In this document: in pieces, positions 1 to 6,241 of the stretch
How positions within the stretch are numbered: position 1 is the stretch's first letter
Layout of the letters: each line of letters starts with the position of its first letter
From: an uncultured Eubacteriaceae bacterium
GTDB lineage: Bacteria > Bacillota > Clostridia > Oscillospirales > Acutalibacteraceae
Assembly: GCA_937905915.1 (NCBI GenBank)
Contig: CALCVR010000019.1
Location: 1-6,241 of the forward strand
DNA: 6,241 bases
Direction of reading: 5' to 3'
Made by a program: the position numbers and the translations under genes
The notes under the pieces: model-generated
Told to the model about the DNA's origin: nothing
What the model saw: the letters and a program-made list of their open reading frames with translations, nothing else
Databases searched by the model: none

Positions 1-875
1 TCATGGAAACTAAGGTTAAGCTGATCAAACACTTCTCTTTTAAATTGTTTGATTGGGCTATGGTAAAAAGCATGCTCCGGTTTTCCTTGCCATTGTCTCT
101 GAACTCTGCCTGTTTTTGGTTTTTGTCCAGCTACAATCGCGTCGGTATTTCCAATACATTGGGCCTGGAAGCCAATGGTATTTACAGTATAGCAGCGAAG
201 TTTACCTATGTTTTAGGTTTGGTGTCCAACTGTTTCTCCATGGCGTGGCAGGAAATGGTATATTCCATGGGTAATGAGAAAGAAAATAAGGATAAACTTT
301 ATTCTTTAGCGTCCAACTACTATTTGCGTTTTCTCATGTTCGGCCTTGTACTGTTAGTGCCGGTGGTGTATGTGGCATTCCCGATTCTCATCAATCCCCA
401 GTACCAGGATGCATTTACTCTGGTACCCATGTATCTTTTTGCCACAGTGGCAAGTATCTATAGCGTATTCTTAGGAGATATTTTTGGCGCCGAGAAACAG
501 ACCGGTTCTATTTTTACATCTACAGTAGCAGCGGCAGTGGTAAACGTCAGCCTGTTTCATATTTTAGTAGGCTTCATGGGAATTCAAGCGGCCAATATTT
601 CGCTTTTATGTGGGTTCTTGGTCAATATCATTTTCCGGATCGTCCTATTGCGGAAAAAGGTTAAAATTACTCTCAACTATAAAATGCTCTTGGGGACAAC
701 GGCGCTATTTATAGTGGCCTTTGTGGTGTATCTCACCCAAGGAATGGTCGCCAACATTGCAGTATTTGTTATTTTCCTAGGTATTGCACTGTTCTCTTTC
801 CGCGATTTACTGCAGAAAGGCCTTGAGGTTGTAAAGCAAAAAAAGGCTGAGCTCAAAGAGAAAAAACAAAAATAA
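1..875 (+). CDS. Polysaccharide flippase (Wzx/oligosaccharide flippase, MATE-like family), C-terminal part, 5' truncated by window edge
   Basis: A multispanning membrane protein expected to flip lipid-linked oligosaccharide or polysaccharide units across the cytoplasmic membrane. The frame is open to the left edge, so the methionine at base 3 is probably internal. About 290 residues are visible, against roughly 450-500 for intact family members. Counting from that methionine, hydrophobic segments lie near residues 27-45, 60-80, 109-130, 140-162, 171-192, 195-216, 228-246 and 248-266, fitting the last eight or so helices of a 12-14 helix transporter. The stretch RFSLPLSLNSACFWFLSSYN, then GLEANGIYSIAAK and FSMAWQE, is the signature I recognise at the start of the second half of RfbX-type flippases (family knowledge). 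The tail after residue 270 is lysine-rich and probably cytoplasmic. The gene is followed directly by a terminator, so it is the last of its unit. The exact glycan (capsule, exopolysaccharide, teichoic-type) cannot be told. The family is confident; the substrate is unknown. Confidence 0.88.
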   Translation, partial: METKVKLIKHFSFKLFDWAMVKSMLRFSLPLSLNSACFWFLSSYNRVGISNTLGLEANGIYSIAAKFTYVLGLVSNCFSMAWQEMVYSMGNEKENKDKLYSLASNYYLRFLMFGLVLLVPVVYVAFPILINPQYQDAFTLVPMYLFATVASIYSVFLGDIFGAEKQTGSIFTSTVAAAVVNVSLFHILVGFMGIQAANISLLCGFLVNIIFRIVLLRKKVKITLNYKMLLGTTALFIVAFVVYLTQGMVANIAVFVIFLGIALFSFRDLLQKGLEVVKQKKAELKEKKQK

Positions 876-884
876 ATTAGTATC

Positions 885-927
885 AAAAAGACATCTGCTT
901 TTCAACAAAAGGGCAGATGTCTTTTTT
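885..927 (+). terminator. Intrinsic terminator after the flippase gene
   Basis: GACATCTGC at 890-898 pairs perfectly with GCAGATGTC at 913-921. The stem is extended outward by A885-889 against the T-run at 922-926, and part of the loop can pair inside it (TTTT 899-902 with AAAA 907-910, leaving a small bulge). The T-run at 922-927 follows the stem on the + strand. It starts only ten bases after the flippase stop. The A-run at 885-889 gives a shorter T-tract on the other strand, but no minus-strand gene ends here. Confidence 0.9.
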
Positions 928-1001
928 ACTTTTAAAGTAAATGCTTGTCGGATTTTAGAACTTTGAGCCATACGAGGATAATAAGAAATTTTAAGGGGAT
1001 A

Positions 1002-1030
1002 TTGTACTTCCCATGAAAACAAGATATAAT
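1002..1030 (+). promoter_or_regulatory. Sigma-A-type promoter for the xpaC-telA operon
   Basis: A perfect TATAAT -10 box lies at 1025-1030, preceded at exactly 17 bases by TTGTAC (1002-1007), a half-conserved -35 box. Transcription would start near 1037, giving a leader of about 40 bases before the ATG at 1077. The position between the upstream terminator and the ribosome binding site supports it. The -35 box matches consensus at only three of six bases, so the promoter may be moderate in strength or activator-assisted. No clear operator repeat is visible around it. Confidence 0.7.
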
Positions 1031-1062
1031 GAACTTATATGTATCAGTGCTTATATGGGTCT

Positions 1063-1068
1063 GGAGGA
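1063..1068 (+). promoter_or_regulatory. Ribosome binding site deciding the xpaC start
   Basis: GGAGGA sits eight bases before the ATG at 1077, an ideal Shine-Dalgarno arrangement. The earlier in-frame ATG at 1029 has no such site and overlaps the -10 box, so translation starts at 1077. Confidence 0.88.
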
Positions 1069-1076
1069 ATCCCTTT

Positions 1077-2318
1077 ATGAACCAATCGTTTTCCGACATG
1101 GGCAAAGACTTGGGACAACAAATTGGTAGAACGGTGGAAAAAGTATTAGGCTCCCGTCAGGTGGAAGACTTAGGAAAAATTATCCATTCTACCATTGAGA
1201 ATACTACCAAAACAGCTGTGGATGCTGCCAAGCGTTCGGCGGAGAATGCTCAGAGGAGAGGGTCAAACCGTCCGTCTTGGGAGCCGTCTCATACTGCTTA
1301 TGGGAGTAAGGTCAATCGACCCTATTATAAAGCATCCAATCGGCCCAAAGCACAACAGCCTCCGGTTTATACGCCTGTACGCCGCAAATCACCTGTCGAT
1401 GCTTTGGGAACCGTCTGGGTGGTGCTGGGATTTTTAGGCGCAATTCCTATGGGACTGATCTTTTTGGGATTGCTGATCGCCTGTTTTGTGGTGCCGGGTT
1501 CCCTGATGTTTTTCTTAACAGGATTATTTTTGGCTTTGTGCCTTGCTTGCACTGTCCTGATTGGTTACGGCTTTTCACGTCGCCGACGCGCCGCCCGATT
1601 TGCCCAGTATCAAAAGGTCATCCATGGGAAAACCTATTGTTCCATTGGCGATTTAGCGGCTGCCACCCATGCCTCTCCGTCCTTTGTGGTGAAGGATTTA
1701 AAGAAAATGGTGCGTCTTAGGATGTTCCAAGAGGGATATTTTGATCAGAAGGAAACCTGCTTTATTCTGGATTTTGAAACCTATCAGCAATACCTAAAAA
1801 CCGAGGAAAATGTCCGCCGGCAGAAGATGGAGGAAGAGAGGAAAAAAGAGCGTCTCTATCACAACCCCGAACAGGCGGCGGTGGAGGATCTATTGCGAGA
1901 GGGACGGCAGTATATTGAGACCATCCGCCAGATCAATTTGGATCTGCCGGAAGAGGATATTTCGAAGAAGCTGGACACATTGGAAGACGTCACCTCTAAA
2001 ATTTTTGATTATGTGGGACAGCATCCCGAGAAGATGCCACAGATCCGCAAATTTATGTGCTATTATTTGCCTACCACCATGAAGCTCACCGAAGCATATC
2101 GGGATCTGGAACAAAACGGATTGGATACCCCGGAAGTCCAAGATACAAAAAGCGAGATTCGGGAGGCATTGGATAAAATCAACCAGGCGTTCCAGAATCT
2201 GCTTTACAATTTAGTGCAGGACGATCTGTTGGATGTTTCCAGCAATATATCGGCACTGGAAACCATGTTTGCGCAGGAAGGCTTGAATAGCGATCAGGAC
2301 TTTCACCCCACCCTATGA
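1077..2318 (+). CDS. xpaC: XpaC-family membrane protein (5-bromo-4-chloroindolyl phosphate hydrolysis protein family)
   Basis: A 413-residue membrane protein of the XpaC family. The family is named after an old phenotype, hydrolysis of the X-phos dye in Bacillus; no phosphatase motif is visible and its molecular role is unresolved. Residues 1-58 are a predicted amphipathic helix (SFSDMGKDLGQQIGRTVEKV onwards). Residues 60-105 are a Pro/Tyr/Arg-rich linker. Two adjacent hydrophobic segments at about 108-137 and 141-166 form a membrane hairpin, closed by the basic stretch SRRRRAARF. Residues 175-235 (GKTYCSIGDLAAATHASPSF, then VKDLKKMVRLRMFQEGYFD) read like a winged-helix domain. A charged coiled segment covers 240-262. 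The C-terminal helical domain at 265-400 carries FMCYYLPTTMKLTEAYRDLE, the conserved block of the family. The start is set by the promoter and ribosome binding site; an in-frame ATG at 1029 is too early. The telA-like gene follows after 25 bases with its own ribosome binding site, as in the Bacillus xpaC-yaaN pair, so the two probably work together at the membrane. Family assignment is good; function is open. Confidence 0.85.
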   Translation: MNQSFSDMGKDLGQQIGRTVEKVLGSRQVEDLGKIIHSTIENTTKTAVDAAKRSAENAQRRGSNRPSWEPSHTAYGSKVNRPYYKASNRPKAQQPPVYTPVRRKSPVDALGTVWVVLGFLGAIPMGLIFLGLLIACFVVPGSLMFFLTGLFLALCLACTVLIGYGFSRRRRAARFAQYQKVIHGKTYCSIGDLAAATHASPSFVVKDLKKMVRLRMFQEGYFDQKETCFILDFETYQQYLKTEENVRRQKMEEERKKERLYHNPEQAAVEDLLREGRQYIETIRQINLDLPEEDISKKLDTLEDVTSKIFDYVGQHPEKMPQIRKFMCYYLPTTMKLTEAYRDLEQNGLDTPEVQDTKSEIREALDKINQAFQNLLYNLVQDDLLDVSSNISALETMFAQEGLNSDQDFHPTL

Positions 2319-2328
2319 CTGAAAAAAC

Positions 2329-2334
2329 GGAGGA
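2329..2334 (+). promoter_or_regulatory. Ribosome binding site of the telA-like gene
   Basis: GGAGGA lies nine bases before the ATG at 2344, within the 25-base gap after the xpaC stop. No promoter or terminator fits in that gap, so both genes should be read from the promoter at 1002-1030. Confidence 0.85.
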
Positions 2335-2343
2335 TTGTAATCA

Positions 2344-3471
2344 ATGGATCAACAATTTGAAATGCCGACCCTCACAGTAGAACCTGATCATGTGCCGTCA
2401 GCACCGTCGGTCCCTTCTCCAGTAGAGGAAAAAAAGCCTCCGGTAGAAGAGATCCAGTTGACCCAGCAGGAGCAGAAAATGGTGGAGGAGTTTCTTCCTA
2501 AGATTCAGCTAAAGGATTCTAATTTGGTGCTTCAGTATGGCTCAGGCGCACAAAAAAAGATTGCTGATTTTTCGGAAAATATCCTGAATAGCGTCCGCAC
2601 CAAAGATTTAGGGGAAATCGGGGAAATGATTTCGCAGGTAGTCACCGGCTTAGAGAGCTTTGACGCAGAGGAAGACAAAGGCTTTTTTGGCTTTTTCCGC
2701 CGCACGTCTAAGAAGATCGACGCTATGAAGACAAAGTATAACAAAGCGGAAGCAAATCTTAACAAAATTTGTGAGGCTCTGGAAGGGCACCAAGTCCAAT
2801 TGATTAAAGACATTGCGCTGCTGGATAAAATGTACGAGTTAAACACCGTGTATTTTAAGGAGCTCTGCCTTTATATTATAGCCGGAAAAAAGAAGCTGGA
2901 GCAGGTGCGTGCCACGGAACTGGCAGAGCTTATGGAAAAGGCCAGGCAGTCCGGCTTGCCGGAGGATGCTCAAGCCGCTAACGATCTAGAAGCCCTGTGC
3001 AACCGGTTTGAGAAAAAAGTTCACGATTTGGAACTGACCCGTATGATTTCCATCCAGATGGCGCCTCAAATCCGCCTGGTGCAAAACAATAACATTCAGC
3101 TTTCGGATAAAATCCAGTCCATTTTGGTCAATACCATTCCTCTCTGGAAGAGCCAAATGGTGTTGGCTTTGGGATTGGAACATTCTAGGCAGGCCTTGAC
3201 AGCACAACGCCAGGTTACCGATATGACCAATGAGCTTCTCAACAAAAACGCTGAGATGCTCAAGATGTCCACAGTAGAAACCGCCAAAGAATCAGAACGC
3301 GGCATTGTGGATATGGAAACCCTTCGACATACCAATGAAAGCTTGATTTCCACTCTGGATGAAGTCATGCGTATCCAAGCTGAAGGGCATCAAAAACGCC
3401 GGGAGGCGGAAGCAGAATTGACCCGTTTGGAAGGCGAACTGAAACAAAAGCTGCTATCCGGCCGCAGTTAA
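2344..3471 (+). CDS. telA: TelA-family protein (toxic anion resistance protein, YaaN-like)
   Basis: A 375-residue soluble, almost wholly helical protein of the TelA/KlaA family, full length for the family. The family was named from plasmid tellurite resistance; chromosomal Firmicutes members such as YaaN are linked to envelope stress, and the biochemical activity is unknown. Residues 1-38 are a Pro/Glu-rich disordered tail. Residues 40-106 carry the family N-terminal block (FSENILNSVRTKDLGEIGEM). GFFGFFRRTSKKID at 113-126 is the usual glycine/phenylalanine-rich turn, followed by long helices. The hallmark core is at 240-345: APQIRLVQNNNIQLSDKIQS, TIPLWKSQMVLALGLE, DMTNELLNKNAEML, and ESERGIVDMETLRHTNESLI. 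The end (345-371) is a coiled coil. There is no signal peptide or membrane segment, so the protein is cytosolic or peripheral to the membrane, plausibly bound to the XpaC protein encoded just upstream. A terminator follows 40 bases after the stop. Family assignment is very secure; that it confers tellurite resistance here is only a family label. Confidence 0.95.
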   Translation: MDQQFEMPTLTVEPDHVPSAPSVPSPVEEKKPPVEEIQLTQQEQKMVEEFLPKIQLKDSNLVLQYGSGAQKKIADFSENILNSVRTKDLGEIGEMISQVVTGLESFDAEEDKGFFGFFRRTSKKIDAMKTKYNKAEANLNKICEALEGHQVQLIKDIALLDKMYELNTVYFKELCLYIIAGKKKLEQVRATELAELMEKARQSGLPEDAQAANDLEALCNRFEKKVHDLELTRMISIQMAPQIRLVQNNNIQLSDKIQSILVNTIPLWKSQMVLALGLEHSRQALTAQRQVTDMTNELLNKNAEMLKMSTVETAKESERGIVDMETLRHTNESLISTLDEVMRIQAEGHQKRREAEAELTRLEGELKQKLLSGRS

Positions 3472-3511
3472 AGTAAGGTAATGAAGGTGTATCGCCTCTT
3501 ATAATCAAAAG

Positions 3512-3549
3512 AATCCCCACCGTCCTTCTTTTAAAGGACGGTGGGGATT
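3512..3549. terminator. Bidirectional intrinsic terminator between telA and the convergent glycosidase gene
   Basis: A perfect 16-bp stem, AATCCCCACCGTCCTT at 3512-3527 against AAGGACGGTGGGGATT at 3534-3549, with a 6-base loop. On the + strand the stem runs into TTTT (3548-3551); on the - strand it is followed by CTTTTGATTA (complement of 3502-3511). It lies 40 bases after the telA stop and 42 bases beyond the glycosidase stop, so it can serve both convergent genes. The 120-base gap 3472-3591 holds no other credible gene. Confidence 0.92.
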
Positions 3550-3591
3550 TTCTATGGCTTCAAAAAACAAGAAGCAGTAGAGCGATACGAT

Positions 3592-6241
3592 TTAGTCCAC
3601 CGTAATAGGCACTTGAGTGGTATAAGAGAACTCACCGACAGCGGCCTTTAGGGTAAGCGTATAGGTGCCGGCCTCACTGGCGGAGAAGGATACCAACCCA
3701 TTTTCATCGATGGAAGCCGTGACGCCGTCCGGGGTATCCACCAAAGAATAGACCAGATTTTCATCATCCACATAGTATCCGTCTTTATTCATCACTTTAG
3801 CGGTAGTTTGGAAGGCGATGGTTTCACCCACGCCGGCATATTGGCGGGTGATACGGTCAAAGATCGGGGAACGCCTGCTCATGCGGACGTCGTCCAGATA
3901 GATGACGCTGCCGACAGGGCTGTGGACTGTCTTTCCATTGGTATTAATAAACAAGCCGAAATTGGAGACTGAGGTAACGTCGAATCTCTGATCGGTGGTA
4001 TCGGGCGTGGTGTTTTTCGGTGTGATAAGGCTTAAGGGGAATTCAATAAATTGAGGTTCTGAAGTGGTGGGATCAAAGTATCCGCGTTCGGCCAAGGTAA
4101 AGAAATTGACTTCATAGGATGCGCCTTTGGAGTACATCTGAAGGATTAAGTTATCGCCTTCGGTATCGTCCTTGGACTTCATAAAGACGTTGGCGGGACC
4201 TTGGAACCAGAAGGAGATGTATTCCATGTTGTCAAATTCAGAAGGAAGTGAACGGGAGCGTCCTGTATGGCTGTTGACCAGGGTGTATTGGAATTTTAGA
4301 GCTTTTCCCAAGTCTTTGCCGGCCACATCGCTAAAGGGCGAGTCTATCAGTTGGATGCTGTTAGAGGAACCCCGGCCGCTGTTTTGACCGTACTGGGCAT
4401 TGAGTTTGGAGTCGTCCTCATAGCTGTCGAAGCTGTCCACAAACACACGGTCCTGTTCGTTGAGATAGGGGAGGGGCTCCCAATTGTTGATCCAATCTCC
4501 TAAGTTGCGGTCGCCATACAACGGGACGGTCTGGGACTGGCTGCCCAGGATATACGCCTTGATGGAATACATGCTCAAATCGGCGTATTCTCCTAGGAAA
4601 GGAATGGAGGCGTAGTCGGAATAAACGGTATAGGAGGTTCCGGCCTGGGCTTCGATGATCTGAGCATCGGCGGCAATGTCGAACAGCACGCCGTTTTTGT
4701 AGACGGCGATGACAGGGGTGATGGAGATAGCGCCGTCGGCATTGGCTTGGATCTCAACAGCGCTGCGGAAGTTGCCGGAATCCACATTCCAAACCAGACC
4801 GTTTTCATCCTGGATGGAAATGCTTTTCACAGCATAGGCAGGGGCGTCTTCGCCGATTTGTTTTTCCACCACGTTGAAGCCTTCCAGCTCAAACCGTAAG
4901 TCGTTGGGATCCTGCATGTACTTCTCATTGAATTCCACCGTAACGGTCTTGGATTCACCGGGCATCAAGGAGAAATAATTGTCCTCATAGAAGGTGGGCA
5001 GGATCAAATCGCCGCCGCTCATGGCTTTGATGCGGGCTAAAAGGGCCGGTGTATCGCCGTCATTTTGGACGGTGACTTCATAGTACCGGGTGGATCCCAC
5101 TTGCTCAAGAGCCTGGTAGGATGCGGTCAAGTCCACATTGGAAAAGGTATTCAGAGCGGTGTATTCCTGATAGTCTTTGGAATTGAGCCAATAGAAGTTT
5201 TCACCCAAAATTTCATCGCCGGATTTTACATAGGTCTTGAGGAATTTCATATCGGTGGAATCTTCCGGGTACTGTAGGGGTGTAACAGTTTTATAGGAAT
5301 CGGAAACCATCTTATCTACAGGATAGACATCATTGCTGAGAAGCTTTCCATTTAAGTCATACAAATCCACCTGAACCTGTATGTCCTGAAGATCGCCGGC
5401 TGTGGCGTTGGAAAGGACAATCTCTTCATTGAGCGGGTTCCAAATGGCGTTGATGGGCTGGTTGCCGGTTTTCAGGCCAAAGTAAGCGGCGTTGCAGTCA
5501 TAGAAATAATCGTAGGTCTGCCACACAAAGGAAGGCCAGGCCGACGCGCTCATCCACATCAAAGCGCCGTTGCTGCCGTAGACGTAGTTGCCTTCCAGAA
5601 GCCCCTTATGGGATTCGTAGTTGACCATTTGGGAAGCGCGGACGAAATCCTCAAAGGACACACTGTTGACATCCTGATATCCCAAATATTTGGCCGGGCC
5701 GTTGGAAAGGAAACTGGAACCGCCCATAGCGCCGCCCAGGCAGAAATCGTGGAGGCCCCATACGTCGTTGATGGGCCAGAGGTTATCCTCGTCGATAAAC
5801 CGGCGGATACTCTCCTCCGAGGGGATGTTTGGGATGCCGATCTCGCTGCGCAGGACAGTATTCTGAGCGTTTTGGAAGCTTTGTTTAGGGCTTTTAAGGG
5901 AATAACCGCCGCCGCTGCCTACGGGAGAGGAATTGGAGGACTGGACGTAAAAACGGGTGCCGTCCACTTCATCCACCGCTTGGGGGAGGAGGTCGTAAAG
6001 AGGCTGGGGAGGATTGCCCTCGTTTCGGCCGCAGTAGAGGGCCAGGGAAGCGTGATAGCGGTTGCGGGCGATTTTATCCCGGGCGTTGGCCATAAACATA
6101 TCGTTATCGGCGGGGGAAGGGCCATCGGAAGGGTTGGCCAGCCAGAAATCGTCCCAGATCAATAGGCCGTATTTGTCGCAGGCGTCGTAGAAGGCGCGGT
6201 TGTTGGTCATGCCCACCCAGTTGCGGATCATGGAGAAATTC
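3592..6241 (-). CDS. Glycoside hydrolase family 2 enzyme, exo-beta-D-glucosaminidase type, with C-terminal CBM11-like and Ig-like domains; 5' truncated by window edge
   Basis: A large, probably secreted glycosidase that should remove terminal sugars, most likely glucosamine, from polymers such as chitosan fragments. The frame runs off the right edge (residues N-F-S precede the methionine at 6231), so the signal peptide, sugar-binding-fold domain and first Ig-like domain would lie outside. Numbering from that methionine, residues 1-265 are the last part of the GH2 TIM barrel: MIRNWVGMTNNRAFYDACDK, GLLIWDDFW, the acid/base motif CGRNEGN (E71, codon 6019-6021), the likely nucleophile in LRSEIGIP (E130, codon 5842-5844), and SASAWPSFVWQTYDYFYDCN with AAYFGLK, close to what I know from exo-glucosaminidases. 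An Ig-like domain follows (260-360), then one resembling the exo-glucosaminidase Ig fold (365-460, with VTVQNDGDTPAL and LMPGESKTVTVEFN). Beyond the normal family end come an unassigned beta domain (465-585), a CBM11-like beta-sandwich (595-788, ending VGSVIYLDDVRMS) and a final Ig-like domain (790-879). No LPXTG motif or SLH repeat closes the protein. A beta-mannosidase-type specificity is the main alternative. Confidence 0.9.
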   Translation of the reverse strand, partial: NFSMIRNWVGMTNNRAFYDACDKYGLLIWDDFWLANPSDGPSPADNDMFMANARDKIARNRYHASLALYCGRNEGNPPQPLYDLLPQAVDEVDGTRFYVQSSNSSPVGSGGGYSLKSPKQSFQNAQNTVLRSEIGIPNIPSEESIRRFIDEDNLWPINDVWGLHDFCLGGAMGGSSFLSNGPAKYLGYQDVNSVSFEDFVRASQMVNYESHKGLLEGNYVYGSNGALMWMSASAWPSFVWQTYDYFYDCNAAYFGLKTGNQPINAIWNPLNEEIVLSNATAGDLQDIQVQVDLYDLNGKLLSNDVYPVDKMVSDSYKTVTPLQYPEDSTDMKFLKTYVKSGDEILGENFYWLNSKDYQEYTALNTFSNVDLTASYQALEQVGSTRYYEVTVQNDGDTPALLARIKAMSGGDLILPTFYEDNYFSLMPGESKTVTVEFNEKYMQDPNDLRFELEGFNVVEKQIGEDAPAYAVKSISIQDENGLVWNVDSGNFRSAVEIQANADGAISITPVIAVYKNGVLFDIAADAQIIEAQAGTSYTVYSDYASIPFLGEYADLSMYSIKAYILGSQSQTVPLYGDRNLGDWINNWEPLPYLNEQDRVFVDSFDSYEDDSKLNAQYGQNSGRGSSNSIQLIDSPFSDVAGKDLGKALKFQYTLVNSHTGRSRSLPSEFDNMEYISFWFQGPANVFMKSKDDTEGDNLILQMYSKGASYEVNFFTLAERGYFDPTTSEPQFIEFPLSLITPKNTTPDTTDQRFDVTSVSNFGLFINTNGKTVHSPVGSVIYLDDVRMSRRSPIFDRITRQYAGVGETIAFQTTAKVMNKDGYYVDDENLVYSLVDTPDGVTASIDENGLVSFSASEAGTYTLTLKAAVGEFSYTTQVPITVD

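Noticed and set aside
953..982. Possible second promoter, TTTTAG with GATAAT at 18-base spacing
   Set aside because: Both boxes are weak and the TATAAT promoter some 50 bases downstream is much better placed; random AT-rich sequence explains it.
1029..1076. 16 extra N-terminal codons of the xpaC frame
   Set aside because: The ATG overlaps the -10 box and lacks a ribosome binding site; the ATG at 1077 has both supporting signals.
2532..2846. Minus-strand frame of 104 codons opposite telA
   Set aside because: Shadow of the well-conserved TelA coding frame; composition is Ser/Leu/Phe-rich and it matches nothing recognisable.
1077..3471. Idea that the two-gene operon is a tellurite resistance island
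   Set aside because: No terB, terC, terD or other ter genes are seen, and chromosomal xpaC-telA pairs are widespread in Firmicutes without that role; the family name alone does not support it.
3481..3504. ATG followed by seven codons just after telA
   Set aside because: MKVYRLL then stop; too short, and no convincing ribosome binding site or homology to support it.
5608..6165. 185-codon open frame on the + strand opposite the glycosidase catalytic region
   Set aside because: It lies wholly antisense to conserved GH2 sequence in a GC-rich stretch, where long antisense frames are common. Its translation is Gly/Ala/Val/Ile-rich without a recognisable family, and I see no ribosome binding site for it.

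Overview
This 6.2 kb window looks like the chromosome of a low-to-mid GC Gram-positive anaerobe of the class Clostridia, probably a gut-type Oscillospiraceae/Ruminococcaceae-like bacterium. That placement is inferred from strong GGAGGA ribosome binding sites, a sigma-A-type promoter, an adjacent XpaC/TelA pair typical of Firmicutes, and a large multidomain secreted-type glycosidase. No marker gene fixes the taxon.

The layout from left to right is as follows. (1) Bases 1-875 (+) hold the C-terminal part of a MATE-like polysaccharide flippase whose N-terminus lies off the left edge; a strong intrinsic terminator follows at 885-927. (2) Bases 876-1076 are intergenic and carry that terminator plus a promoter at 1002-1030. 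(3) Bases 1077-3471 (+) form a two-gene operon: an XpaC-family membrane protein with an unusual central winged-helix-like segment, and, 25 bases downstream, a soluble TelA-family (toxic anion resistance, YaaN-like) protein. (4) A perfect 16-bp hairpin at 3512-3549 ends this operon and, read on the other strand, also ends the convergent gene. (5) Bases 3592-6241 (-) hold the C-terminal 880-odd residues of a glycoside hydrolase family 2 enzyme of the exo-beta-D-glucosaminidase type. Both expected catalytic glutamates are visible, and the catalytic core is followed by accessory beta-sandwich, CBM11-like and Ig-like domains; the N-terminus is off the right edge.

The three units look transcriptionally independent: flippase end, xpaC-telA operon, and convergent glycosidase. 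The flippase belongs to cell-surface glycan export, the XpaC/TelA pair to a conserved but functionally unresolved envelope-stress module, and the glycosidase to extracellular degradation of amino-sugar polymers. I see no RNA genes, insertion sequences, CRISPR arrays or phage genes. I do not see a clearly new system. The points most worth a second look are the domain architecture of the XpaC protein, a short motif it shares with its TelA partner, and the C-terminal architecture of the glycosidase.
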